64,000 bases of DNA from Roseateles terrae (GTDB lineage Bacteria; Pseudomonadota; Gammaproteobacteria; Burkholderiales; Burkholderiaceae_C), in contig NZ_JACHXO010000003.1 of assembly GCF_014192155.1 (NCBI RefSeq), positions 434,001 through 498,000 of the forward strand, given 5' to 3'. The stretch's first letter is position 1; every line of letters starts with the position of its first letter. The position numbers were made by a program, and so were the translations under genes. This document shows, in pieces, positions 32,706 to 43,007 of this stretch. Below the pieces are notes generated by a model, which did no database searches, was not told the origin of the DNA, and worked only from the letters and a program-made list of their open reading frames with translations.

Positions 32706-34987
32706 ACGGACTTCTGGACGGCGATACGCCGCCTCCCCTGGAGGATCGCGCCAACATCCTGATCGTTGACGACCTGCCTGAAAAACTGCTCGTCTTCGAG
32801 ACCATCCTGGAGGACCTAGGCCAGAACCTGGTGATCGTGCGATCAGGGAGCGAGGCGCTGCGGGAAGTGCTGCGGCGAGAGTTCGCCGTGATCCTGATGG
32901 ACGTAAACATGCCGGGCATCGATGGGCTGGAAACCGCCCGCCTGATCCGCGGCTACCGCCGCTCGGCCCACACGCCCATCATCTTCGTGACCGCCTACGC
33001 GGATGAACTGCAGACCTCCCAGGGCTATTCGCTCGGCGCGGTGGACTACATCCTGTCGCCGGTGATTCCGGATGTGCTGCGCAGCAAGGTGCGGGTCTTC
33101 GTGGACCTCTACATCATGCAGCAGCGGCTGCAGCAACAGGCGCTGGAGCGCATTGCCATCGCGCGGGCCGAAGCGGCCCAGCGGGCGGCGGAGGAGAACA
33201 CACGCCGCTCCATCTTCCTCGCCCAGGCCGGGCGCGTCCTGGCCGACTCCCTGGATGCGGACGTCGGCATGCGCCGCCTGCTGGCCCTGCTGGTGCCGCG
33301 GTTCGCGCCGCGCGCGCTCCTGTGGTTGCGGGACACCGGACGCGGGCACGAGCGAGTGCTGCGCTGCGATGCCCCCGCCGGCCAGCCCGAGACCCCCATC
33401 TATACAGAGGGGCGTGAAGACGTGCTCTCGGAGGTGCTCTACAGCAGCACGCGTGATGCGCTGGAAGCCCTGGCTGCGCCAGACGCCCGCTGCGACGAGG
33501 GCAGCCCCTCAGGCCAGGCCATGCCGCGATGCGACACCGGCCACGGGGTCGTGCTGCCGCTCGTCACCGGCGAGCGTGTGCTGGGAGGCCTGCTGCTGTG
33601 CGACCCGCATCGACCGCCCGACTGGCCCACGCTGGAGGAACTGGCAGGCCGCGCGGCCATTGCCTTCGAAAACGCGCGGCTGTATGGGGCGCTGCAGGCG
33701 GAGATCATTGAACGCCGCCAGGCAGAGAACAGTCTGCTGGAGGCGAGCCGGCGCAAGGACGAGTTCCTGGCGATGCTTTCCCACGAATTGCGCAACCCGC
33801 TGGCGCCGATCCGCAATGCGGTGGAGGTGATGCGGCAACTCGGCGCGGCGTCCGACGCCCGGCTCGGCCAGTCCATCTCGGTGACCGACCGACAGGTCAA
33901 GCACCTGACCCGCCTGGTGGACGAACTGCTGGACGTGGCGCGCATCAGCCAGGGCAAGATCGTGCTCAAGACCGAGACGGTGGACCTCACCGAGCTGGTG
34001 TCCCAAGGGCTGGAGCCGGTGCAGCCCCTCATCGCCTCGCAGGACCAGACGCTGGTGGTGAGCATGCCCGAAGGCCCCGTGTGGATGCGTGGCGACGGTG
34101 CCCGCCTCATCCAGGTGGTCACCAACCTGCTGCACAACGCCGCCAAGTACACCGGCCCGCAGGGCCGCATCGAACTGACGCTGAGCACGAACGAAGCGGG
34201 TATTGACCTGATGGTGCGGGACAACGGCCGCGGTATCGAGCCGAGCCTCCTCCCCCATGTCTTCGACCTGTTCGAGCAAGGCCCGCGCGGGCTGGACCGC
34301 ACCCAGGGAGGCCTGGGCGTCGGGCTGACCTTGGTGCAGCGCTTGGTGGAGCTGCACCATGGCACCGTCCGCGCGCACAGCGCCGGGCCGGGACAGGGGT
34401 CGGAATTCCATGTGCACCTGCCAGTGCCCCAGCAAGACGAGGTGCCGGCGGCCAGCGTGGCTCCCGCACTGGCTGCGGCAGCGCCGGGCGGCTGGGCGGA
34501 CAAGCCCCGCGCCACGCCGGCCCGCGCATGCCGGGTACTGGTGGTTGACGACAACCGCGATGCGGCAGAGTCGATGGCCGTCTTCCTGGAACTGGCAGGC
34601 TTTGACACGGCCGTCGAGCTGGATGGGCCCGGCGCCATCCAGCACTGCGCTATCGGGACGCCCCGAGTGGTGCTGCTGGATATCGGCCTGCCGGGCCTGG
34701 ACGGGTACGAGGTGGCGCAGCGCATCCGTGCGCTGCCGGCCATGGCGGATGCGCTGCTGATCGCGCTGACCGGCTATGGCCAGATGGACGATCGCCGCCG
34801 GGCCCACGAGGCGGGCTTTGATGTCCACCTCGTCAAGCCGGCCGACCCGGATGCGGTGGTGGACTTGATCGAGGAATGGCGGCTGCGGGACCAGGCCGCC
34901 AGGGAGACCGCACCCCAGACCGAAGCGCAAGCGGATGGACAGACGGACGGCCAGCGCGACGGCGACATGAGGGCCGTCGCCTCGTGA
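32696..34987 (+). CDS. Hybrid REC-GAF-histidine kinase-REC protein
   Basis: This 763-residue cytoplasmic protein begins with a receiver domain (residues 20-135, Asp69 in ILMDVNMPGIDG) and a helical linker. A GAF-like region (about 165-340) precedes HisKA with His363 in AMLSHELRNPLAPIRN, HATPase_c (VTNLLHNAAKYT, DNGRGIEP, GGLGVGLTLV) and a C-terminal receiver (about 625-740, Asp662 in LLDIGLPGLDG). An Asp/Gln/Thr-rich tail ends it. Its ATG lies inside the last codons of the poly-HAMP kinase (ATGCCATTGA overlap), so the two are translationally coupled. The N-terminal receiver may take phosphate from the first kinase; this is an inference. Confidence 0.94.
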
Positions 34988-35255
34988 GATCGGAGGGCAG
35001 CCCAGGCGCCAGCGCCCCGGTGCCGGCGCTCATCCGTAATTTTCACGCGTTTGATCCAGATTGATTTCAGGTACCGGTGACCCATGCGATCGTCAGGCGA
35101 GCCATGCATAGGACGGATCCTCCGGAAACAATATTTTCTCTAGCGCAAGATGTACAGCGCTCTAGTGTTTCACGCGAGCGCTGCCCTCCAAACACTTGAT
35201 CGTGACCGAACCCCGCATTGACCGCGCCAGTGGCACAGCCAAATTGCAGCGCGGC

Positions 35256-36032
35256 TCACACCTTGGCGTTGCGAAGTTGGCGCCTCACCTCATCGGCGAT
35301 CGGATGTAACAGATCGGTCGCGGCGGTGCCGACAACGCTATAGCCCAACCCCTTCTCGGCCCAGGTGAATCCGCCCACCGACCCCGCGGTCTGCTTCATC
35401 ATGGGGGCTTCCTTGTCGACCTGCATCGGTCGCACCATCATCGCGATGCGTGTGCCATCCTCGCGCTCATAAAAGAACAATCCACCTGTCCCATTGGCCG
35501 TGGACACCAGGCGCCCTCCGACATAGCGGTAACCCGACGCGCCAAGGTCGGGGATGTCGATGCTGCGCTGCAGCTTGTCCGAGACCAGCCGCAGCAGCGT
35601 TGAACGATCGGTCTCGCCCGGATCGTCGTGCATGTAAGCCGCAAAGCTGCTGCGGGCCTCTCCGGCCAGTGCCGTGACACCGGCGGTCGGTGCCGCATCC
35701 CAGGCGCCGTGCAGCTGCCAGCCGCCGAACGATCCCATGCCCAGCGCCATCATGACCGCGGCAGCCATGCGCCAGCGCCACTGCGGGGGATCGTCACGGC
35801 GGGCGAGCAGCGCATGGATCTGCAAGCGCTCCGGTATCGGCTCGTCGGCGATGGGCGCAAGCGCGGATCGCAACAGTTGCCGCTGTTCCCGGTAGATGCC
35901 GACACACGCGGCATCCTGCGGGTGGCGGTCCAGATGATCCTGCACTTCCCTGCGGCGCTGCTCATCGAGCAGCCCATCCACATAGGCATGCAGGTCGTCC
36001 TCGTCAATCTTGCGCGTGGTCTGCTTGTTCAT
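35256..36032 (-). CDS. Anti-sigma factor for the adjacent ECF sigma factor
   Basis: The 258-residue protein starts IDEDDLHAYVDGLLDEQRRREV, a typical anti-sigma N-terminal segment (the zinc-finger HxxxCxxC pattern is incomplete: a single Cys43 follows). A membrane helix at about residues 88-105 (WRMAAAVMMALGMGSFGGW) places the C-terminal domain (GFTWAEKGLGYSVVGTAAT) in the periplasm. It is the sensor/inhibitor partner of the sigma factor with which it overlaps by four bases (ATGA). The inducing signal is unknown. Confidence 0.93.
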   Translation of the reverse strand: MNKQTTRKIDEDDLHAYVDGLLDEQRRREVQDHLDRHPQDAACVGIYREQRQLLRSALAPIADEPIPERLQIHALLARRDDPPQWRWRMAAAVMMALGMGSFGGWQLHGAWDAAPTAGVTALAGEARSSFAAYMHDDPGETDRSTLLRLVSDKLQRSIDIPDLGASGYRYVGGRLVSTANGTGGLFFYEREDGTRIAMMVRPMQVDKEAPMMKQTAGSVGGFTWAEKGLGYSVVGTAATDLLHPIADEVRRQLRNAKV

Positions 36033-36580
36033 TTCAATCTCCGCAATGGCGACGGTGCGGTGACCGGCTCCCTCCGGCTCAGGCCGCCTTCCAACGCACG
36101 CGCGAGTCGCTCCCGGGCACGCGCCAGGCGTGACATCACCGTCCCGATCGGGATGTCCAGGGTCTGCGCAGCCTCGGCGTACGACAGGTCCTCCACCGAC
36201 ACCAGGGTGATCACCGCCCGCTGGTCTTCGGGCAGGGCCGCGATGGCGCGCAGAAGCTCCTCATGTCTCACGCGAGATTCCTGCGGCGCCGGCGCCGCGA
36301 CGGCCGCCTCGTCAACATCGGCGATGTCGATGTGCTGACCCCGTCTCGCGTCCTGGCGCAGCCGGTTCACGATGAGATTGTGCGCAATGGCGAAGACCCA
36401 TTGCCGCGTGTTCTCGGCCTGCTTGCGCGTCTTCCAGTTGCTGATCGCCCGTTCCAGGCAATCCTGCACCAGGTCGTCGGCCAACTCGCGATTTCGGACC
36501 ATCGCGGATGCATAGCGTCGTAACGCCGGGATCAGCGGCTGGAGTGCCGTCAGCAGCTCCAGGTCCTCGCTTTTACTCAT
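36029..36580 (-). CDS. ECF RNA polymerase sigma factor
   Basis: The 183-residue protein has only sigma regions 2 and 4. Region 2 includes LRRYASAMVRNRELADDLVQDCLERAI split across residues 20-46 and WVFAIAHNLIVNRLRQ; region 4 is LPEDQRAVITLVSVEDLSYAEAAQTLDIPIGTVMSRLARARERL over residues 118-160. It starts within the last codons of the beta-propeller gene and overlaps the anti-sigma gene by four bases, so all are coupled. Two promoters with the sequence GGAATA-N16-GTCTAC, one before this operon and one before the DUF4148 gene, are its likely targets. Confidence 0.95.
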   Translation of the reverse strand: MSKSEDLELLTALQPLIPALRRYASAMVRNRELADDLVQDCLERAISNWKTRKQAENTRQWVFAIAHNLIVNRLRQDARRGQHIDIADVDEAAVAAPAPQESRVRHEELLRAIAALPEDQRAVITLVSVEDLSYAEAAQTLDIPIGTVMSRLARARERLARALEGGLSRREPVTAPSPLRRLK

Positions 36581-38033
36581 TCCCGACGATCTGCGTCTGC
36601 ACCGGTTTGCCGGGGCCGCCGTCGACCACTGGCGCGATCACCAGATAGCGCCGGGGAGAGACCCCATCGGATTGAACGATCTGCCGGATCGGGCCAACGG
36701 CATTGACGATGGCCGCCCCGGCTGGATTCGTCATGAAGTTGGCCAGGGGCTGGAGCACACCGGCGCCGTCCTTCGCCTCCGCCAACGCCAACACGTAGGG
36801 CTGTTTGGGCACCAGGCCAGTCACCGACGCCTGGACCACCTGCAACAGGCCCTGATCGAACATCGACACACTGGTGCGCGGCGCCGAGCCTGTGGCCCCC
36901 GGTTCGGAGAGCGCGAGCGTTGCGACCTGACCGGCCACGCCAAGCGCCTGCAGGCCCTGCCTGCCCTCACCACTGGGCACGGCGTTGGGCACATAGGCGA
37001 TGGCTTGTGGCGCCTGGCCGATGGGCACCTGTCCGACGACGGTGTTGCGGGCCGTGTCGATCACTGCGAGCGCATCGTCATTCTCCAGGCCGACGTAGAT
37101 TCGGCTGCCGTCTCCGGACGGCCACACCCCGTGAGGCAGTTTGCCTACCGGGATCGTGGCCACCTGCGAGAAATCGTCGGTGCGGAACACCTTCACCAGG
37201 TTCAGCCCGCCCACCGTGACATAGGCGAAGGTGCCTGCGGCCGTCTTGGCGAAGTTCACGTGATTGGTGATCGGTCCGGTCTCAAACGACGAAATGACGT
37301 TGAACGGTGGACGCGCATTGAAAACCATCGTGCGACCCACATCCTTGAGCGTGAACCACACCTGTTTGCCATCGGGCGTCGCTGCGATGTTGGGACAGAA
37401 GGGGCTGTCCTGCCTGACCTTGGCGACGATCTGGTGGGTCGCCACCTCGACGACGGCGGTCTCGGGATTGAAGGACGAACACACATAGCCGTACTTGCCG
37501 TCAGGCGAGAAGATCTGCATGCCCGGCCCTGCCGCCGTCACGATGCGGGTCTTCTCCTCGAATGTGGCCGCATCGATCACCGAGACGTAGTTTTCGCCTC
37601 GAACCGTGACCCAGACCTCCTTGCCATCGGGCGTGAAGAATGCTTCGTGCGGCGACCGGCCGACATAGGTGGTGTGCTTGACGGTGTTGGACTGCGTGTC
37701 GATGAAGGTGACCGAATTGGATCCGATGGAAACGACTGCCAGCGTTCGGTGGTCCGGCGAGAAGCCCAGGCCGTGCACCAGCACCTGGCCCTTGTAGAGA
37801 GGGCTGAAGTTGCCCGGCGAGGGGTCGCCCAGGCGGATCACGCCGAGGAGCCGGTTGTCGACCGGGTCCGTGACGGACAGCGTGTTGGAGAACTGCTCAG
37901 CCGCGTAGACGCGGTCACGGTGGCTGATGGGGATGTCGGCGTCGGAGGCAGGTCCCGGCGCTTGTCCGGCAAAGGCCGCGCCGGCACACAGTGCAGTCAG
38001 CGCGAGCGAAGCGCGCAACGAATTCTTCATCAT
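36573..38033 (-). CDS. Secreted YncE-like seven-bladed beta-propeller protein
   Basis: The 486-residue protein has a signal peptide (MMKNSLRASLALTALCAGAA.FAG) followed by YVTN/cytochrome cd1-like beta-propeller repeats. Recurring units resemble SPDHRTLAVVSIGSNSVTFID, TPDGKEVWVTVRGENYVSVID and SGDGSRIYVGLENDDALAVID. A C-terminal extension (about residues 360-486) lacks the repeat pattern and forms a separate domain. No catalytic site is visible; such proteins bind ligands or metal-handling partners in the periplasm. It overlaps the sigma gene by eight bases and follows the DUF305 gene by 14. Confidence 0.9.
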   Translation of the reverse strand: MMKNSLRASLALTALCAGAAFAGQAPGPASDADIPISHRDRVYAAEQFSNTLSVTDPVDNRLLGVIRLGDPSPGNFSPLYKGQVLVHGLGFSPDHRTLAVVSIGSNSVTFIDTQSNTVKHTTYVGRSPHEAFFTPDGKEVWVTVRGENYVSVIDAATFEEKTRIVTAAGPGMQIFSPDGKYGYVCSSFNPETAVVEVATHQIVAKVRQDSPFCPNIAATPDGKQVWFTLKDVGRTMVFNARPPFNVISSFETGPITNHVNFAKTAAGTFAYVTVGGLNLVKVFRTDDFSQVATIPVGKLPHGVWPSGDGSRIYVGLENDDALAVIDTARNTVVGQVPIGQAPQAIAYVPNAVPSGEGRQGLQALGVAGQVATLALSEPGATGSAPRTSVSMFDQGLLQVVQASVTGLVPKQPYVLALAEAKDGAGVLQPLANFMTNPAGAAIVNAVGPIRQIVQSDGVSPRRYLVIAPVVDGGPGKPVQTQIVGNE

Positions 38034-38047
38034 GGCGGATCCCTGAC

Positions 38048-38497
38048 TCAGTGGGAGTGGTGATGGGTGGGGGACGCGGACGGCGTGCCCGGAGCGGATT
38101 CGGTGATGGCTGCAGGCCCGGCCTGCGTTGGCGCCGCGGCAGACGGCGGCGGGGGTTCGCCGAGTGCGAGCTTCATCGCCGCGATTTCCTGTTGCTGCTC
38201 CACGATGATCTCCTGGGCGATGCGCCGGAGCTGCTCGTTTTTGCCGTATCGCAGCTCGGCCAGGGCCATGTCGATGGCGCCCTGGTGGTGAGGGATCATC
38301 ATGGCGGCGAAATCGCGGTCAATGTCGCCCGAGGGCCTGACCTCCATGGCGGACATCATTCGCTCCATGGCAGCATCGTTCTCTGCTTTGAATGCCTGCT
38401 GCGGCGTCAGTGCGCTGCAGTACGCGCCGGCGGTCGCGGCTGTGACGGTCACTACCATCCAGGTCGGCCAGTGTCGGAATCGAGACATGTTGGGCAT
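38048..38497 (-). CDS. DUF305 family protein with His-rich C-terminus
   Basis: The 149-residue protein has an N-terminal membrane/signal segment (WMVVTVTAATAGAYCSAL) and one ferritin-like DUF305 helix bundle, recognisable from FAAMMIPHHQGAIDMALAEL and IIVEQQQEIAAM. The MxxHH..H pattern suggests metal binding; some DUF305 proteins (CopM) bind copper and silver. The tail ends THHHSH. ATG 38488 (MSRFRHWPTW) is an alternative start. It is the first gene of the ECF operon, 67 bases below a matching ECF promoter. Confidence 0.9.
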   Translation of the reverse strand: MPNMSRFRHWPTWMVVTVTAATAGAYCSALTPQQAFKAENDAAMERMMSAMEVRPSGDIDRDFAAMMIPHHQGAIDMALAELRYGKNEQLRRIAQEIIVEQQQEIAAMKLALGEPPPPSAAAPTQAGPAAITESAPGTPSASPTHHHSH

Positions 38498-38563
38498 GGC
38501 GGGGTGGGCTGAAGGGAGACGTGTGGAGATTCCCAGGCTTGCGGGGCTGTCGCCTCTCTCGTT

Positions 38564-38591
38564 GTAGACAGCGGGAGTACCGACTTATTCC
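38564..38591 (-). promoter_or_regulatory. Candidate ECF-sigma promoter of the DUF305-propeller-sigma operon
   Basis: Read on the minus strand, a GGAATA (38586-38591) and GTCTAC (38564-38569) are separated by exactly 16 bases, the classic ECF layout (GGAATAA..GTCTAC). It lies 67 bases upstream of the DUF305 start. The same pair with the same spacing occurs at 39156-39183, which makes chance unlikely. Confidence 0.75.
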
Positions 38592-38675
38592 CGCCGCCCA
38601 GGCAGGCTGGCCCGGCGGCGACGATGGCGTTGAAAGAACGCGACATCGGCCGGCGCCGGTTGACTGCTCATGCCA

Positions 38676-39032
38676 TCACTGGGAGGAAGCGACTCGCGAG
38701 GCCTCCGCAGCGACAGCGGTCTCGCCTCGTTCATGGGCAATGCGCGCGACGGCCGTCGCGAACCCGGGCGCGCTGCGCAGCGCCTTGTAGCGGGCTTGGG
38801 CCTGCTGATAGTCAGCACCAAAAACATTCGGCGCGTCACGGCTGTCCAATGCAGCCAGGCCGGATTGGCGATAGATCTCCAGATCCGCCAGGACCTCTGC
38901 GCGCGTCACGGTCGCTTGCGCAGGCGAGGCGCCCGGGACCGCCGCTCCTTCCCCGGCCGAGTGGTTGCCATGGGCGAAGGCGACGGTGCTCATCATGAAC
39001 GCGGTAGCGACGAAGGCGAAGGGTTTATTCAT
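38676..39032 (-). CDS. DUF4148 family secreted protein
   Basis: The product (118 residues from ATG 39032) has a signal peptide (MNKPFAFVATAFMMSTVAFA) followed by a His-containing HGNHSAGEG stretch and a DUF4148 domain: TRAEVLADLEIYRQSGLAAL. Later residues include APNVFGADYQQAQARYKAL. DUF4148 is a small exported family abundant in Burkholderiales with no known function. An ECF-type promoter identical in core to that of the sigma operon lies 124 bases upstream. The longer frame to 39101 runs through the leader. Confidence 0.88.
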   Translation of the reverse strand: MNKPFAFVATAFMMSTVAFAHGNHSAGEGAAVPGASPAQATVTRAEVLADLEIYRQSGLAALDSRDAPNVFGADYQQAQARYKALRSAPGFATAVARIAHERGETAVAAEASRVASSQ

Positions 39033-39155
39033 GGTCCCGGTCCAGTCAATCGAAGGTCGTTCGAGCCTGCAGAGGCAGACCCGGCAGTTCAGCTGTGGCA
39101 TCCGGAATCGCCTGTTTGTCTGGCGACCCGTCAGTTTCAGTTGGCCTGTATCGAT

Positions 39156-39183
39156 GTAGACGCTGGACGCGAGGCGTTATTCC
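39156..39183 (-). promoter_or_regulatory. Second ECF-sigma promoter, upstream of the DUF4148 gene
   Basis: Minus strand GGAATA (39178-39183) and GTCTAC (39156-39161) with a 16-base spacer match the promoter at 38564-38591 in both boxes and spacing. The next gene downstream is the DUF4148 gene starting at 39032, giving a leader of roughly 115 bases. Confidence 0.75.
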
Positions 39184-39292
39184 GCGAAGAAGGGAAGATG
39201 TCTGCGAGCTTGGCGCTATGCGCACGACCGCGATGCGAGGCGGAACGAATCGAGACGGAGGGAGTCCGTGGTGTCCCCCTGCCGAGCCACGT

Positions 39293-39526
39293 TCAGACGT
39301 TCAGATCCAGCCCCAGCATCTTCCCCACGGTGAAGGTCACGAACAGCAAGACCACCACCAGCACAAGAAAGAGCGCCACCAGCTTCGCGCTGTTGCGCAG
39401 CACCGCGCGCTGGACTTCGGTCCCCCTCTTTTTACCTTGGTCGTAATGCCATTTGACGGCGTAGAACATGCCGATGGCCAGCACAACCACCTTGAAGGTG
39501 ATGAAGACGGTGGGGATCCATTCCAT
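39293..39526 (-). CDS. Small two-helix membrane protein
   Basis: This 77-residue protein (ATG 39526, GGAAG 12 bases upstream) has two hydrophobic segments (PTVFITFKVVVLAIGMFYAV and LVALFLVLVVVLLFVTFTVG) joined by a basic loop (KWHYDQGKKRGTEVQR). I do not recognise a family. Composition and topology look like a genuine protein. It stands upstream of the DUF4148 gene on the same strand, but the ECF promoter at 39156 separates them. Confidence 0.75.
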   Translation of the reverse strand: MEWIPTVFITFKVVVLAIGMFYAVKWHYDQGKKRGTEVQRAVLRNSAKLVALFLVLVVVLLFVTFTVGKMLGLDLNV

Positions 39527-39743
39527 GAGGGTCAAACTTCCGGTCAGTCGGCGGTGACACGTGGCAACGCCATTTCAGATCGGGACTTTGCGCGAAAGCA
39601 TCGCGGCAGTACAGACTCAGATTTGGCGAGAAAGACCGGATCAGATGAACTCCAGGCAAGGTTGCAATCGACGCTCGCACCCAACGGGTCCCCCGGGCGA
39701 GAGTGTTCCCGACGCCGCCTGCGGCCATCCGAAGGCCGCTCGT

Positions 39744-39884
39744 ACAAGTGGGTTCAATAGCGGCTGCGCAGGTGTCACGAATCCGTCGGCCACCACCCTG
39801 TCTGACATGGTCACGCCGCTGACGTACGACCTGCGCCTGAACAAGGCCGCCTACGACAGCATCACCGGCGCGCTGAAGATCTGA
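39744..39884 (+). pseudogene. C-terminal remnant of an unknown gene
   Basis: The last 46 codons before TGA 39882-39884 read TSGFNSGCAGVTNPSATTLS then DMVTPLTYDLRLNKAAYDS and ITGALKI, which looks like natural protein. The same open frame further left is low-complexity and Arg/Pro-rich as in non-coding GC-rich DNA. A terminator 37 bases downstream supports a former gene end. I do not recognise the family. Confidence 0.35.
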
Positions 39885-39920
39885 CGCATGGCCGTGCGCC
39901 GCAGTGCGCGACCTTCAGAG

Positions 39921-39945
39921 GGCTCCCTCCCGGGAGCTTTTTTTT
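39921..39945 (+). terminator. Rho-independent terminator
   Basis: A GCTCCC-TCCC-GGGAGC hairpin (39922-39937) is followed by eight T. It sits 37 bases after the stop of the gene remnant and about 95 bases before the aldo/keto reductase start. Confidence 0.85.
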
Positions 39946-40038
39946 CGCCCGTCGCCCTGCCCATGCCCCTTGGCCTGCCGGGACTTTGCTGCTTCACTTA
40001 GGGTGCGACTCTTCTCACATTCACACAGGAAGGCAGCC

Positions 40039-41070
<1,032 letters not shown>

Positions 41071-41112
41071 TGAAACCGTGGGCGGGGGCTCAGGATCTGC
41101 CCGCGTCCACCC

Positions 41113-42027
41113 TCAGGCCGCAGCGCGCCGCTCACGGACAAACCGTCCCGGCGGCGCGCCCACATGCCGGGTGAATGCCACGCCAAAGGCGCTGACCGAG
41201 CGGTACCCCACCCGCTCGGCCACGTCCGCCACCGCCTGCCCCTGCCTCACGAGCATTTGACGGGCCAAGGCCATGCGCCAGGCCAGCAGGTATTCATGCG
41301 GCGCCAGGCCCACCACCCGTCCGAATCGCTCAAAGAAAGCCGATCGGGACAGCGCCGCCTCCCGTGCCAGGGCCTGCACCGTCCAGGCCCGCTCCGGCTG
41401 TTCATGCATCGCGCGCAGCGCCTGTGCCAGCCGGGGATCGGCCAGACCTCGCACCAGCCCTGGCGATGAGGCGGTTTCCGCAGAAGCGCGGAAAGCCTCG
41501 ATCAGCAGCACCTCCAGCAGCCGCGCCGTGATGAGGTCCCGGCCCGGACGCTGGGCCCTTGCCTCGTCACCCAGCAGGTGCACGAGGCTTGCCAGCCGGG
41601 CGTCGCCGCGCACCTGAATCCATCGCGGGAGCAGCGACACCAGCAATGCCGCATCCGGGGCCCCGAACTCACAGCTGCCCACCAGCAGGCGGGTGTCCAC
41701 CGGACCGTCCGGATCGCCCAGTCGCGCGCCGGAAGCCGTCTGAGCCACAGGCGTGGTGACCGTCTCGTCCGCCCGGGGCGGCGCGCGGTCCAGGCTGCAG
41801 GTGGCGAAACCCTGCGACGCCGGCAGCAGCACAAAGTCGCCCGCGGCCAGGGTCAGCACTTCCTCCTCATCCACCCGCAAATGACAGCCGCCCTCCAGCA
41901 CCACCAGATAAAAAGGCCGCCCCAGCTCCGAGCGACGCACCGCCCACGGTGCGGTCGCCACCACCTGCTTGGAAAACGGTGCCGTGGGTTGGAGCAAGGC
42001 CACCACGTCGGCCAGGGGGTCAGTCAT
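41113..42027 (-). CDS. AraC-family transcriptional regulator
   Basis: This 304-residue protein has an N-terminal cupin-type sensory domain (FYLVVLEGGCHLRVDEEEVL, AAGDFVLLPA) of the AraC_binding/cupin_6 group. Two C-terminal helix-turn-helix motifs follow (LAREAALSRSAFFERFGRVVG and VAERVGYRSVSAFGVAFTRHVG). It is divergently transcribed from the SDR gene across a gap of about 70 bases, the common layout in which an AraC regulator controls its neighbouring reductase in response to a reactive aldehyde or similar ligand. Confidence 0.93.
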   Translation of the reverse strand: MTDPLADVVALLQPTAPFSKQVVATAPWAVRRSELGRPFYLVVLEGGCHLRVDEEEVLTLAAGDFVLLPASQGFATCSLDRAPPRADETVTTPVAQTASGARLGDPDGPVDTRLLVGSCEFGAPDAALLVSLLPRWIQVRGDARLASLVHLLGDEARAQRPGRDLITARLLEVLLIEAFRASAETASSPGLVRGLADPRLAQALRAMHEQPERAWTVQALAREAALSRSAFFERFGRVVGLAPHEYLLAWRMALARQMLVRQGQAVADVAERVGYRSVSAFGVAFTRHVGAPPGRFVRERRAAA

Positions 42028-42099
42028 CTGGACGATCTCGACAAATTCATGGAGCTTGCAGTGTAGTCAGTCCGGCGCCCGCCCCCTATCGTGACGGAC

Positions 42100-42939
42100 A
42101 TGTCCACTTCAACCGCTCCGCACACCATGACCGCTTCCAATACGACCCCGGCGTCAGCTTCGGCGACTTCCGCAGGCTTCACCCCTGCCCCCGGCCACAC
42201 CCCCACCGTCCTCATCACCGGCTGTTCCTCCGGTTTCGGCCTCGACGCCGCCCGCCTGTTCCTCGACCGCGGCTGGCAAGTCATCGCCACGATGCGCACG
42301 CCGCAGCCGGACCTGCTGCCTCGCTCGGAACGCCTGCGCATCCTTCCGCTGGACGTCACCCGTGAGGACAGCATTGAGGCTTGTCTGCGCGAAGCCGGCC
42401 CCATCGATGCGCTGGTGAACAACGCGGGGGTCGGCATGCTGGCGCCGCTGGAAGGCACGAGCCTGGCCGCCGCACGTGAACTCTTCCAGACCAACACGCT
42501 CGGCACCATTGCCATGACGCAGGCCGTGCTGCCGCAGTTCCGTGAGCGGCGTGCGGGCGTGGTGGTGAACGTGACCTCTGCGGTCACGCTCAAGCCGCTG
42601 CCGCTGCTGTCCGTCTACACGGCCAGCAAAGTGGCGGTCAATGCCTTCACCGAATCGGTGGCGCTGGAACTCGCGCCGTTTGACGTGCGGATGCGCCTCG
42701 TGCTCCCGGGCCGTGCGCCGACCACGCGATTTGGTGCCAATGCACAGTCGCGGATGGGCGGATCGGTGCCTGAAGCCTATGCGTCGTTTGTGCAGTCGGT
42801 GTTTGCTGGCGTCCCCGGAACCAAGGCGCTGACGACTCAGTCGGAAGATGTGGCCGAGGCCGTCTGGCGTGCGGTGACAGATGTTGATGCGCCGATGCGC
42901 ATTCCTGCTGGCGCGGATGCGGTCGCGATGGCAGGGTGA
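42100..42939 (+). CDS. Short-chain dehydrogenase/reductase
   Basis: The protein (279 residues from ATG 42100; GTG 42091 would add three) is a classical SDR. It has the TGCSSGFG cofactor motif, NNAGVG, the Ser of VTSAVT and the YTASK active site. An Ala/Thr/Pro-rich extension of about 33 residues precedes the Rossmann fold. The substrate is unknown. It is divergent from the AraC regulator, which probably controls it. Confidence 0.92.
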   Translation: MSTSTAPHTMTASNTTPASASATSAGFTPAPGHTPTVLITGCSSGFGLDAARLFLDRGWQVIATMRTPQPDLLPRSERLRILPLDVTREDSIEACLREAGPIDALVNNAGVGMLAPLEGTSLAAARELFQTNTLGTIAMTQAVLPQFRERRAGVVVNVTSAVTLKPLPLLSVYTASKVAVNAFTESVALELAPFDVRMRLVLPGRAPTTRFGANAQSRMGGSVPEAYASFVQSVFAGVPGTKALTTQSEDVAEAVWRAVTDVDAPMRIPAGADAVAMAG

Positions 42940-43007
42940 ATTGCCTTGGCGCGGCACGACGTGACATCGATGCCCGCGCACCGGCACACACCGCCCGGCG
43001 GCTTCGC

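Larger units (their letters stand above)
39527..40038. other. 512-bp region with a C-terminal gene relic and a terminator
   Basis: No intact gene is supported. Plus-strand sequence from about 39744 to 39884 reads as the tail of a protein, and a rho-independent terminator follows at 39921-39945. The aldo/keto reductase start region occupies the last 100 bases. Confidence 0.5.
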
